A stretch of DNA of 51,154 nt from an uncultured Shewanella sp. (lineage in GTDB: Bacteria; Pseudomonadota; Gammaproteobacteria; Enterobacterales; Shewanellaceae). Both the position numbers and the translations under genes were made by a program. Each line of letters opens with the position of its first letter. The first letter of the stretch is position 1. The DNA lies in NCBI RefSeq assembly GCF_947501665.1, contig NZ_CANMWS010000034.1, positions 1-51,154 of the forward strand, read 5' to 3'. Below, in pieces: positions 26,278 to 34,942 of this stretch. The notes beneath the pieces were generated by a model. It had not been told where the DNA came from. It saw only the letters and a program-made list of their open reading frames with translations, and searched no databases.

Positions 26278-26691
26278 GTGGATCGCAATCAAAGCTTAGG
26301 CTATTTAGTTGCTCACTTGAATGTTGAGCTACAAAATGCATTAGATCAAAGGCTAAAACGTTATCAATTGGATATTAAACTTTGGCCTGTCCTTTTTTCT
26401 TTATGGGAAGAAGAAGGAGTGTCTCAAACGGTGTTATCTAAACGGTGTGATGTTGCGCATTATACGATGACAAGGCTGTTAGATCAGTTACAAGCACAAG
26501 GGTTAATCATTCGTCACCAAGAAGCTGATAATCGTCGTACTTTTCAAATTTATCTTACCGACATTGCAAAAGCACTTGAACATGATCTCATTAGGGAGGC
26601 TGAGCGGGTTAATGAGCACTTTTTAAGTGAATTAGCGGGAGAAGAACAAGAGATATTAGTGTCGCTTTTAAATAAAATTAATCGATTTTGA
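26278..26691 (+). CDS. MarR-family transcriptional regulator
   Basis: The 137-residue protein starts at GTG, with GAGGAG eight bases upstream. It has the MarR winged-helix core: helices about 35-60 (LWPVLFSLWEEEGVSQTVLS), a recognition helix near KRCDVAHYTMTRLLDQLQAQ, and a wing around RHQEADNRRTFQIYLT. It acts as a dimeric repressor or sensor in family terms. The next gene downstream on the same strand is iorA, 364 bp away, so control of iorAB or of itself is a guess. The ligand is unknown. Confidence 0.88.
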   Translation: MDRNQSLGYLVAHLNVELQNALDQRLKRYQLDIKLWPVLFSLWEEEGVSQTVLSKRCDVAHYTMTRLLDQLQAQGLIIRHQEADNRRTFQIYLTDIAKALEHDLIREAERVNEHFLSELAGEEQEILVSLLNKINRF

Positions 26692-27055
26692 TTGGAGCAT
26701 GGATAGAATAAGGAAATGAATACTGTTGAACCAAATGGTGATAACTCATCTTCAGTTAATGCTGTTTTTAATACTGTTAGTTTAACGCATGAATATAGAG
26801 CATGAAAACCACTTAATTATGATTTTATTCTGGGCAAATTATATTTAATTGTTTTACCTCAGGCTTATTTCATATGGTGGTAATAGGACAGTAGTTATAG
26901 ATAGTGTTCTTCTCTTCTTTTCTCGTTTTTTCATAAAGTATACTGTTAATTTTCCATTATTGAACTCTACAATATTGCGCCATTTTTATATTATTTGATA
27001 AAACTAAGAAAGTTTTACCAATCTTAATACAGCGATAGGCTGAACAGGGAGTTTT
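26692..27055. other. Gap between marR-type gene and iorA (364 bp)
   Basis: This gap is AT-rich, with no gene I would call. A 29-codon frame at 26716-26805 has AAGGA too close to its ATG and an unremarkable sequence. The iorA promoter must lie here. An ACAGGGAG ribosome-binding site precedes the iorA ATG. Confidence 0.4.
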
Positions 27056-27520
27056 ATGTCAAAAACAACACAAGAAGTCACGATAAATGAGCGTTCTTTT
27101 ACCCTTGATGCAGATCCTAATATGCCCGTATTGTGGGCGTTAAGAGATATATTAGGCTTAACGGGGACGAAATTTGGTTGTGGGGTGGGATTATGTGGTG
27201 CTTGTACTGTACACCTAGAAGGTAAGCCTATTCGTTCATGTTTAACGAGTTTAAAGCAAGTTCAAGGCAAAGCAATTACGACTATTGAAGGGCTCAATAA
27301 CCCTCAATTACTGGCTAAATGGGCTGAATATAATGTGCCGCAATGTGGTTATTGTCAATCGGGACAATTAATGTCAGCGGCAGCTTTGTTGACTCAATAT
27401 ACACATCCGACGTCGAGTCAAATTGATGATGCCATGTCTGGGAATATTTGTCGTTGTGGTACTTATACACGTATTAAAGCGGCTATTACCAATTATAGTG
27501 ATAAGGGAACACTCAAATGA
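27056..27520 (+). CDS. iorA: Isoquinoline 1-oxidoreductase-type [2Fe-2S] subunit
   Basis: This 154-residue small subunit belongs to the xanthine oxidase family. An N-terminal plant-type ferredoxin domain shows the cysteine set in FGCGVGLCGACTVH with a later Cys in IRSC. The helical C-terminal domain holds the second cluster (CGYCQSGQ and NICRCGTY). It passes electrons from the molybdenum subunit. Its stop overlaps the start of iorB (ATGA at 27517-27520), giving translational coupling. No FAD subunit gene is present, as in Ior and aldehyde oxidoreductases that use periplasmic or membrane acceptors. Confidence 0.92.
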   Translation: MSKTTQEVTINERSFTLDADPNMPVLWALRDILGLTGTKFGCGVGLCGACTVHLEGKPIRSCLTSLKQVQGKAITTIEGLNNPQLLAKWAEYNVPQCGYCQSGQLMSAAALLTQYTHPTSSQIDDAMSGNICRCGTYTRIKAAITNYSDKGTLK

Positions 27521-29763
27521 TTAATTTCACGGCAGTTGAAAACATCAGTCGTCGAGATGTGTTAAAAATGTTTGGCGCGGTGGGGGGAGGGCTAGTTTTA
27601 GGTACAAGTGGGGTGAGTTGGAGTCCTATGTTAATGGCGCAAGAAAAAGAAAGTGTTTTAAATCTTTTTGTGGCTGTAGGGACGGATAATAAAGTGTATT
27701 TGACATGCCATCGTTCTGAAATGGGACAAGGCATTCGAACGGGGTTGACTCAAGTGCTAGCGGATGAGTTGGATGCTAATTGGGAGCATGTTGTTGTCGT
27801 ACAAGCACCCGCTGATAAGCGATTAGGCAGTCAAAATACCGATGGAAGTCGCAGTATTCGTAAGCACTATAAAACCATTAGACAAATGGGGGCAATGGCG
27901 CGAACTTTGCTAGAGCAAGCTGCTGCGCAGTTATGGGGGGTCCCCATTACGGATGTTTATGCAAAAGGGCATCAAGTGCATCATAGCAATAGTGACAAGC
28001 GAGTGAGTTATGGGGAATTAGCGGTTTCAGCTTCTCAACTCCCCCAGCCAAAACCTGATTCAGTGGTATTGAAATCCCGTCAAGATTTTAAATTGATTGG
28101 TCAATCTAAACCAATTGTTGATATGCAAGCAATGCTTACGGGAGGAGCGCAATACGGTTATGACATTCAATTAGAAGGTATGTTGTATGCCAGTATTCTG
28201 CGACCTCCTGTGTTAGGAAGCGAAATTAATTCACTCAAGGAGGAGAAAGCGAAACAGGTTGCGGGGGTCATTGATATCATTCGTTTACCTGTTTTAAAAG
28301 GCGCTCCTAAATTTCAACCTTTAGGGGGGGTGGCAGTGGTAGCTACGAATTTATGGAGTGCAATGCAAGGTCGACAGGCATTGGAAGTGAGTTGGACTCA
28401 AGTTGATAACAGTAACTATGATTCAAGCAATGATACGCAAGAATTGATAAATAAAGTACAAGGTCCAGGGAAAGTTGTTCGTGAAATAGGTAAGAATGAT
28501 ATTTTGTGGGATACAGTGAAGAAATTGAGCGCTACCTATACGGTTCCATATTTATCGCAGGCACCAATGGAGCCACCTGTGGCAACGGCTCAGGTAACTG
28601 AAGCAGGTTGTGAAATATGGGCATCGACTCAAACGCCACAAAGTACTCAAAAGAATGTGGCAATGGCGATAGGACTTAAAGAAAGCCAAGTTAAAGTGAA
28701 TGTGACTTTACTCGGTGGGGGTTTTGGGCGTAAATCTAAACCTGATTTTAGTGTTGAAGCGGCTATTTTATCTAAAGCGGTGAAACGGCCGGTGAAAGTC
28801 TGTTGGAGCCGAGAAGATGACGTACAACATGGATATTACCATGCAATCAGTGCACAATTTTATCAAGCGCAACTTGATGAAGCCAAAAAGCCTTTGGCTT
28901 TACTTGCAAGAACAGGGTTTCCCTCTATTAGTTCAACTTTTGCTGAAGGCATTGAGTATCCCTCTGCTGGAGAATTGGATTTAGGTTTTGTTGATGTTCC
29001 TTTTGTTTTAAAAAATATGCGTTACGAAGCGGTTAAATCCACTGCGCATACGCGAATTGGATGGATGCGTTCAGTTTGTAATATTCAACATGGATTTGGT
29101 GTAGGTAGCTTTGTTGATGAATTGGCTCAGAATGCTGGCATGACTTGCTTTGATATGTGGCGTCAGTTATTGGGGCCAGAGAGGAAAGAAACATTCGCTG
29201 ATCAAAATTTTGAATATAGCAATTATGGTGCAACTTTATCAGCTTACCCTGTGGATATTAGCCGTTATTTATCTGTAATGGATGCTATTGAAAATGCTGT
29301 AAAAAATAGCCCGAAACTGACAGGTAATCAAGCATGGGGATTCGCTGTTCATCGCAGTTTTGTGAGTTATGTGGCCGTGGCAACTTTAGTTGAAATGCCC
29401 TCTTCAAGTAAAGTTAAAGTAGTAAAAACCTTCATTGCTGCTGATGTTGGCACTGCTGTGAATCCCGATAGAGTGATATCTCAAATGGAAGGAGCGGTGA
29501 TATATGGATTAAGTCTTGCCTTGACTGGGGAGATCAGCTTTAAAAATGGGCAAGTACAAGAGTCTAATTTTCATGATTATCCTGTACTTAGAATGATGCA
29601 GTGTCCTGATATAGAGGTTATTTTACTTCCTTCAGATGATGAACCTGCGGGTGTGGGTGAACCTGGCGTACCCCCGGTTGCTCCGAGTGTTACGAATGCG
29701 ATATTTGCATTATCCGGTAAACGAATTAGAGATTTACCAATCAGCCAGCACTTACAAGTATAA
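27517..29763 (+). CDS. iorB: Isoquinoline 1-oxidoreductase-type molybdopterin subunit, Tat-exported
   Basis: The 748-residue catalytic subunit begins with a twin-arginine signal (ISRRDVLKMFGAVGGG), so the folded IorAB complex is probably exported to the periplasm. Molybdenum-cofactor segments include TCHRSEMGQGIRTG, MEPPVATAQV and GGGFGRKSKPDF. The catalytic Glu is expected in GVGEPGVPPVAP near the C-terminus. The family oxidises N-heteroaromatics or aldehydes using water, and the actual substrate is unknown. No molybdenum-cofactor maturation gene (XdhC-like) lies nearby. Confidence 0.9.
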   Translation: MINFTAVENISRRDVLKMFGAVGGGLVLGTSGVSWSPMLMAQEKESVLNLFVAVGTDNKVYLTCHRSEMGQGIRTGLTQVLADELDANWEHVVVVQAPADKRLGSQNTDGSRSIRKHYKTIRQMGAMARTLLEQAAAQLWGVPITDVYAKGHQVHHSNSDKRVSYGELAVSASQLPQPKPDSVVLKSRQDFKLIGQSKPIVDMQAMLTGGAQYGYDIQLEGMLYASILRPPVLGSEINSLKEEKAKQVAGVIDIIRLPVLKGAPKFQPLGGVAVVATNLWSAMQGRQALEVSWTQVDNSNYDSSNDTQELINKVQGPGKVVREIGKNDILWDTVKKLSATYTVPYLSQAPMEPPVATAQVTEAGCEIWASTQTPQSTQKNVAMAIGLKESQVKVNVTLLGGGFGRKSKPDFSVEAAILSKAVKRPVKVCWSREDDVQHGYYHAISAQFYQAQLDEAKKPLALLARTGFPSISSTFAEGIEYPSAGELDLGFVDVPFVLKNMRYEAVKSTAHTRIGWMRSVCNIQHGFGVGSFVDELAQNAGMTCFDMWRQLLGPERKETFADQNFEYSNYGATLSAYPVDISRYLSVMDAIENAVKNSPKLTGNQAWGFAVHRSFVSYVAVATLVEMPSSSKVKVVKTFIAADVGTAVNPDRVISQMEGAVIYGLSLALTGEISFKNGQVQESNFHDYPVLRMMQCPDIEVILLPSDDEPAGVGEPGVPPVAPSVTNAIFALSGKRIRDLPISQHLQV

Positions 29764-29774
29764 TGAAATGGGAG

Positions 29775-29810
29775 AAGCATAAAGTTAGCTTATGTGCTTT
29801 CTTTATGCTT
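29775..29810. terminator. Hairpin between iorB and convergent small gene
   Basis: AAGCATAAAG (29775-29784) and CTTTATGCTT (29801-29810) form a 10-bp stem with a 16-base loop. It sits between the stops of two convergent genes. The stem is AT-rich and the T-tract short. Confidence 0.4.
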
Positions 29811-29812
29811 TG

Positions 29813-30157
29813 TTAGTTAAGGTAGAGCAAAAAAGCACATAATAATGCACTAATGAGAACGACGTCTTGGATAAAACGTCGGCAACGTACAACTTCACTT
29901 TTAGCCTGTTGTAAGCATGTGACTAAATGGTCTTTGCTATAAATGCGGCAATTTAATGCTTTTGTCGTAGGATCTAAAAAGAGTTGGAAACTGGCTGCAT
30001 CTCCATTTTTGAGTTGAATATTATGTTCACTTTGCTGAGAAAAATTGATTTTTCGTGAGACACATTTTCCATCGAGATAGATTTTTTCTAACCCACACCA
30101 ATTACTGGCATTAATTTCAATTGATTGTTGATCAACGTCATATTGAAATTTTACCAT
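29813..30157 (-). CDS. Small protein with C-terminal membrane anchor, unrecognised
   Basis: The start is placed at 30157 because GGAGGAG lies five bases upstream on the minus strand. This gives 114 residues. A longer frame to 30208 exists but has no such site. The body (1-95) is soluble and strand-rich (MVKFQYDVDQQSIEIN, CGLEKIYLDGKCVSRKI). The last 17 residues (VVLISALLCAFLLYLN) are hydrophobic and would anchor it by its C-terminus, leaving the body in the cytoplasm. I do not recognise the family. It is convergent with iorB. Confidence 0.65.
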   Translation of the reverse strand: MVKFQYDVDQQSIEINASNWCGLEKIYLDGKCVSRKINFSQQSEHNIQLKNGDAASFQLFLDPTTKALNCRIYSKDHLVTCLQQAKSEVVRCRRFIQDVVLISALLCAFLLYLN

Positions 30158-30373
30158 GCTACTCCTCCAGTATGACTTAAGTCGTTTAATCACGCACTCA
30201 TAGGGCAAAATATAAAATATTTTGAGTGTTAATAGTACTTAAGTATAGTCTTATGAATGAAGTGTTGAGTGATATTTAAGCAGGTTTTTATCTGCTTTTC
30301 TAGTAAATAAAAATGAATATTATGTTTCTAAATATATTCATATTGTAAATTTTATGATTATCAGAGGGGTATG

Positions 30374-30403
30374 AAAAACCAGACACACATACTGTGTCTG
30401 GTT
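30374..30403 (-). terminator. Strong terminator after leucine dehydrogenase gene
   Basis: On the minus strand AACCAGACACA pairs with TGTGTCTGGTT (11 bp, 5-base loop) and is followed by TTT. It begins 17 bases past the gene's stop. Confidence 0.8.
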
Positions 30404-30420
30404 GAGAGGTTCGTTTGGAT

Positions 30421-31464
30421 TTAAATGATATTGTGATGAGCGGCAGCGATAATGGACTGTGCCATATCATCAGCAATTTCTGCTGTTGTTTTGTTTTCAG
30501 CCTCAGCCTGTTGAAAAATGCTTAATAAAGTGTGGTAAATTTCTTCAACTTTTTTAGTTGCGAGTGTTGCATCATAATCTTTTTCAAAAGAGACATTAAT
30601 GATCCCGCCTGCATTTATCACATAATCTGGTGCGTAAAGGATCCCCAATGCTTTGAGTTGCTCACCATGACGAGGCTCACTTAATTGATTATTGGCACAA
30701 CCAGCAACGATGGTGGCTTTAAGTTGAGGAATAGTTTGATCATTAATCGTCGACCCTAAGGCACAAGGTGCGTAAATATCAACATCTTGATGATAAATCT
30801 CATCGGGTTTGACAGCAAGGGCACCAAATTCTGTAACGACTCTGTCAATATTCGCTTGATGAATATCAGTGACAATCAAATTTGCACCATCTTCATGTAA
30901 ATGGCGGCATAAATAATAGCCGACATGCCCGACGCCTTGAACGGATATGGTCAGTCCTTTTAATGAGTTAATCCCGCGTTGATGTTGAACAGCTGCTTTG
31001 ATACCTAAATATGTCCCTAATGCAGTATAAGGAGAAGGATCGCCACTTTTACCTTCAAGCCCGGCCATATAAGGTGTTTCTTCATGGGCAATCATAATAT
31101 CGGCGGTTGTAGTGCCCACATCTTCCGCTGAATAATAACGTCCTTCTAAAGTATGGATAAAACGACCAAATGCACGGAATAAAGCTTCTCTATTTTTGGT
31201 TTTAGGATCGGCAATAATAACAGACTTACCGCCTCCCATTTTTAGTCCAGCTAAGGCATTTTTATAAGTCATACCGCGAGATAAGCGTAAAACATCATCT
31301 AAGGCTTCAGCTTCAGAAGCATAATTCCACATCCTGCAGCCACCAACGGCGGGTCCAAGTTTGGTATTGTGAACGGCGACGATGGCTTTTAAGCCACTTT
31401 CTTCATCATGACAAGTTAATACCTGCTCATGTTCGTCAATAGAGATATGATTGAATACAGCCAC
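30421..31464 (-). CDS. ldh: Leucine (branched-chain amino acid) dehydrogenase
   Basis: This 347-residue member of the Glu/Leu/Phe/Val dehydrogenase family deaminates leucine and other branched-chain amino acids to 2-oxo acids with NAD. Catalytic Lys80 lies in GLKMGGGKSVI, with the substrate-binding Lys68 at TYKNALAG. The C-terminal dinucleotide fold shows VQGVGHVGYY, and CALGSTIND, GCANNQL and DYVINAGGIINV are typical. A perfect 14-bp palindrome lies 156 bp upstream. It probably feeds branched-chain catabolism. Confidence 0.93.
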   Translation of the reverse strand: MAVFNHISIDEHEQVLTCHDEESGLKAIVAVHNTKLGPAVGGCRMWNYASEAEALDDVLRLSRGMTYKNALAGLKMGGGKSVIIADPKTKNREALFRAFGRFIHTLEGRYYSAEDVGTTTADIMIAHEETPYMAGLEGKSGDPSPYTALGTYLGIKAAVQHQRGINSLKGLTISVQGVGHVGYYLCRHLHEDGANLIVTDIHQANIDRVVTEFGALAVKPDEIYHQDVDIYAPCALGSTINDQTIPQLKATIVAGCANNQLSEPRHGEQLKALGILYAPDYVINAGGIINVSFEKDYDATLATKKVEEIYHTLLSIFQQAEAENKTTAEIADDMAQSIIAAAHHNII

Positions 31465-31619
31465 GTGCTGATCTCCGTTTAAGCTTCAAAGGGCTCACCA
31501 ACACAATGAGTGTGGTCAGCTTGTTATATTTATTTGCAGAACGATAGCATTTAGGGATACCCTCATCCAAGAAAAGAAATTGTTTTTTTTTAAGAGAGCT
31601 GGAAGTTTTGCTTTCCACT

Positions 31620-31633
31620 TTACGTTAACGTAA
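31620..31633. promoter_or_regulatory. Candidate LiuR-type operator (perfect palindrome)
   Basis: TTACGTTAACGTAA is a perfect 14-bp palindrome between the divergent ldh and DUF4826 genes. It resembles the ACGT-N-ACGT sites described for LiuR, the MerR-family regulator of branched-chain amino-acid catabolism in Shewanella and relatives. The neighbouring leucine dehydrogenase gene fits that regulon. Confidence 0.55.
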
Positions 31634-31709
31634 GAAAATGAATGATTTTCCTCTTTATAATCTTTAAATATAGTTGAGTTATCCATAATAAGAAAGAAAG
31701 GAGAAGGTA

Positions 31710-32144
31710 ATGGCGGAAGAAGTGATTGAGCAAACCTCAGCAGAAGAGCAAGATAAATTGCGTCAAGAGTGGATCCAAACACAATTTCAAAAAGCAAATA
31801 AGTTCCTTGCAGAGAAAGGTATTTTACCTGCTAAAGTGTATCCTGAATCTAGTCGCTACCTAGCACCCTTTGTTGCTATTTGGAAAATAGACGCTAAAAA
31901 GCCCGTTAAGCAAACTTTTTGGGTGATGTCAGGCGATTTGCCTGCCGATTTTGTTGATATTAATGTGGCGGCAACGGCGAGAGAGGCATTACGCCATTTT
32001 TCGATGATGTGGCAAATGAAAGCGGAAAATATTCGTCAGTCTTCACTTGCTAATGATCCCACTCAAATTAAATTTGCACAACTTTTAGTGTCACGTGCTG
32101 AAAGCCTGTATCAAATTCATAATGATGATAAGTTATGGCAGTGA
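31710..32144 (+). CDS. DUF4826-like conserved protein
   Basis: This 144-residue soluble protein has a glutamate-rich N-terminus, a middle WKIDAKKPVKQTFWVMSGDL segment, and helical ends (FSMMWQMKAENIRQSS). I associate this pattern with DUF4826, small gammaproteobacterial proteins without known function. An AGAAAGGAGAAGG ribosome-binding site supports the start. It is divergent from ldh, shares its control region, and ends at a strong terminator, so it is a single-gene unit. Confidence 0.6.
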   Translation: MAEEVIEQTSAEEQDKLRQEWIQTQFQKANKFLAEKGILPAKVYPESSRYLAPFVAIWKIDAKKPVKQTFWVMSGDLPADFVDINVAATAREALRHFSMMWQMKAENIRQSSLANDPTQIKFAQLLVSRAESLYQIHNDDKLWQ

Positions 32145-32166
32145 TCTGTAATAGATTTTGATGATG

Positions 32167-32201
32167 TGAGTCACTCACTGTATATTGAGTGACTCATTTT
32201 T
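32167..32201 (+). terminator. Strong intrinsic terminator after DUF4826 gene
   Basis: TGAGTCACTCA (32167-32177) and TGAGTGACTCA (32186-32196) form an 11-bp stem with an 8-base loop, followed by TTTTT. It lies directly before the convergent roxA stop. Confidence 0.85.
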
Positions 32202-32209
32202 ATCCTGCA

Positions 32210-33352
32210 TTATTCTGCTAAATAATAATAACCTTTATTCAGCAAGGTCAACAAAATGGGTGAGATATTGGGTGTTTCGCTTAATGTTTTGCTGGTTTCA
32301 TTATCAAATTGCAAGGTCTGGATTAATGTTGACATCACAGTGTCTAAATCATCTTTGTTAATATTGCTGCAATCGATTTGCTCACCATTAATAAATAAAC
32401 GCGGGCTAAGATCGTTCTCAACTCGTAAGACTTTAAGGCCTCCTATTCGATGTAAACTGGCACCTTGTGCTAGAGCATTGAGTAAATCTTGCTGAGTATA
32501 GGCTTCTTCTGGCTCACAAATATCCAAGTCAAAACGATTTTGACTCAGTACTTTACCTAAAAGTGTCTGATAATGGTTAGGATCTTGTAATAAGTCTTGT
32601 AATAAATCAATCATGCCTTGTTGGTGCGCTTGACTAATTAGTCCAGCTAACTCGGGTTCATTGTGGGATGTAAACCGTGTCAGGCCACTATTATTGTCAA
32701 TTAAGTTATCTGCAATTTCGCTGAATAGCTCTTGTTGGCTAGGAGCGCGGAATCCGATTGAGTAACTCATGGCCGTGGTGAGCGTTTGACCTTGATGAGG
32801 AAAGCCAGGAGGAATATAAAGCATATCTCCTTTTTCAAGCACCACATCAATAATAGGGTCAAATCCTTCAATCAATGGTGTTGTTGTGCTGTTATTTTTA
32901 TTGGCATAATGGCCCTTGTTACCAACGGTCCATTGGCGTTTTCCTTCGCCTTGTATGATAAAGACATCATAATTATCAATATGTGCACCCACACCGCCAT
33001 TGGGCGTGGCAAAAGAGACCATTAAATCGTCAAACCGCCAGTCGGGAATAAAGCGAAAAGCCTCAATAAAGTCATTGGCATCGGGATACCAATGATTGAG
33101 TGCTTGAACGAGTAACTGCCAATTTTCTTCACCGAATGGAGTATAATTTTCAAAGGGACCTTGATGGATTTCCCAGTCATTTTGAGTGGTAACCACGATG
33201 CGAGAGCTGACTTCTTCTTCACAAGCAAGGCCTGCTAGTTCATCTGAGGTAATAATATCTTCAAAATGAGGAAAAGCTTTTTTTATCACTAAGGGTTTTT
33301 TCTGCCAATAATGGGTCAAAAAGTCGTGGGTATTGAGATCCAATGTGTACAT
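32210..33352 (-). CDS. roxA: Ribosomal protein L16 arginine hydroxylase
   Basis: This 380-residue JmjC/cupin oxygenase (YcfD) uses iron and 2-oxoglutarate to hydroxylate an arginine of ribosomal protein L16. Iron ligands are His124 and Asp126 (GAHIDNYDVF) and probably His186 (PPGFPHQGQ). WRFDDLMVSFATPNGG matches E. coli YcfD closely. A C-terminal winged-helix-like region completes the family length. It lies downstream of purB on the same strand but is separated from it by a terminator, so it likely has its own promoter. Confidence 0.93.
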   Translation of the reverse strand: MYTLDLNTHDFLTHYWQKKPLVIKKAFPHFEDIITSDELAGLACEEEVSSRIVVTTQNDWEIHQGPFENYTPFGEENWQLLVQALNHWYPDANDFIEAFRFIPDWRFDDLMVSFATPNGGVGAHIDNYDVFIIQGEGKRQWTVGNKGHYANKNNSTTTPLIEGFDPIIDVVLEKGDMLYIPPGFPHQGQTLTTAMSYSIGFRAPSQQELFSEIADNLIDNNSGLTRFTSHNEPELAGLISQAHQQGMIDLLQDLLQDPNHYQTLLGKVLSQNRFDLDICEPEEAYTQQDLLNALAQGASLHRIGGLKVLRVENDLSPRLFINGEQIDCSNINKDDLDTVMSTLIQTLQFDNETSKTLSETPNISPILLTLLNKGYYYLAE

Positions 33353-33468
33353 GATGATTCCATATGGGGGTCGATGCTTGAAGATAAAAGGGTAAATTAC
33401 CTGCCATACTTAATCGTGAGTGACAGAGTATTTTATTTTAAAAGCGTGCCATTGGTAGCTGTTTATTG

Positions 33469-33508
33469 TAAAAGGTAAGGCCATAATGTGAATGTTACGG
33501 CCTTACCT
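33469..33508 (-). terminator. Terminator after purB
   Basis: On the minus strand AGGTAAGGCC pairs with GGCCTTACCT (10 bp, 16-base loop) followed by TTTTAC. It lies 39 bases past the purB stop and ends the mnmA-hflD-purB unit. Confidence 0.75.
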
Positions 33509-33547
33509 GAGTGCTACACGACTGTGAGTTGATGATACAATATTGGA

Positions 33548-34918
33548 TTAATCCAGCTCATCAATAAAAGCGTCTGCGCGGCCAATATAATTGGCGGGTG
33601 TTAGCTTTTTCAGTTCTAGCTTGACAGTGTCTGGTAAGTCTAATCCATTGATGAAGTGCGCAAGCTGTTCACCGTCAATACGTTTACCACGAGTGAGTTC
33701 TTTGAGTTTTTCATAGGGTTTTTCAATGCCATAGCGGCGCATAACCGTTTGTACGGGTTCAGCAAGGACTTCCCAATTATTATCCAGCTCAGCCAGTAAC
33801 TGCTCTTCATTGACTTGCAACTTGCTGATCCCTTTTAACGTTGCTTGGTAAGCAATAACAGCGTGAGCCATGCCAACACCTAAGTTACGTAATACGGTTG
33901 AGTCTGTTAAATCTCGCTGCCAACGAGATACAGGCAGTTTAGCAGCCAAATGTTGCATTAATGCATTTGCGATGCCCAAATTACCTTCAGAATTTTCAAA
34001 ATCAATGGGATTGACTTTATGAGGCATGGTTGAGGAGCCAATTTCCCCTGCAATGGTCCGTTGTTTGAAGTGACCAAGGGCGATATAACCCCAAATGTCA
34101 CGGTCAAAATCAATTAAAATCGTATTGAACCTAGCAATAGCATCAAAGAGCTCAGCAATATAATCATGAGGCTCGATTTGAGTGGTATAAGGGTTCCATG
34201 TCAAGCCTAAGCTGGTGACGAAGTTTTCGGAAACTTGATGCCAATTGACTTCAGGATAGGCCGAGATATGCGCATTATAGTTGCCCACAGCTCCATTTAT
34301 TTTGCCCATTATTTCAACAGATTCAATTTGCCTTAACTGGCGTTGAAGACGTACGACGACGTTTGCCATTTCTTTACCTAGCGTAGAAGGTGAAGCGGGC
34401 TGGCCGTGGGTACGGGACATAAGTGGGGTTATGCGGTAATCATGAGCGAGTTGTTTAATGGCATCGATAACTTGTTGGCAATAGGGAACAAGGACTTGTT
34501 CTCTTGCTTCTGTTAACATTAATCCATGAGACAGGTTATTGATATCTTCTGATGTACAGGCAAAGTGCACAAATTCACTGATGGCATTTAACTCAGTATT
34601 TTGAGCAATTTTATCTTTGATGAAATATTCAACCGCTTTGACATCGTGGTTGGTGGTAGCTTCAATGGTTTTGACTTGCTGGGCATCAGCTTCATTAAAT
34701 TGATCGTTAATCTTATCCAATAAGCTCAAGGCAGTATCGCTAAATGCGGGAACCTCTTTAATTTCTGGACAGTTAGACAGCATTTTTAACCAGTTTATTT
34801 CGACTTGAACACGGTACTTGGTCAGGCCGTACTCACTGAAAATCCCTTTTAATGAGGCGGTTTTACTAGCATAACGACCGTCTATAGGAGAGATAGCAGT
34901 TAGTGCGGAAAATTCCAT
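33548..34918 (-). CDS. purB: Adenylosuccinate lyase
   Basis: PurB releases fumarate in two purine-synthesis steps: SAICAR to AICAR and adenylosuccinate to AMP. Its 456 residues have the fumarase/aspartase superfamily signature GSSTMPHKVNPIDFEN in the mobile catalytic loop, and TSEDINNLSHGL and MSRTHGQPASPSTLG as active-site segments. It is the third gene of mnmA-hflD-purB, with 24 bp separating it from hflD. The order matches E. coli. No PurR-like operator was seen in the short gap. Confidence 0.97.
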   Translation of the reverse strand: MEFSALTAISPIDGRYASKTASLKGIFSEYGLTKYRVQVEINWLKMLSNCPEIKEVPAFSDTALSLLDKINDQFNEADAQQVKTIEATTNHDVKAVEYFIKDKIAQNTELNAISEFVHFACTSEDINNLSHGLMLTEAREQVLVPYCQQVIDAIKQLAHDYRITPLMSRTHGQPASPSTLGKEMANVVVRLQRQLRQIESVEIMGKINGAVGNYNAHISAYPEVNWHQVSENFVTSLGLTWNPYTTQIEPHDYIAELFDAIARFNTILIDFDRDIWGYIALGHFKQRTIAGEIGSSTMPHKVNPIDFENSEGNLGIANALMQHLAAKLPVSRWQRDLTDSTVLRNLGVGMAHAVIAYQATLKGISKLQVNEEQLLAELDNNWEVLAEPVQTVMRRYGIEKPYEKLKELTRGKRIDGEQLAHFINGLDLPDTVKLELKKLTPANYIGRADAFIDELD

Positions 34919-34942
34919 TGTAAGCTCCTTGATGAACTTGAC

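Noticed and set aside
26716..26805. 29-codon frame between the marR-type gene and iorA
   Set aside because: The AAGGA is only a base or two from the ATG, the frame is short and its composition is unremarkable.
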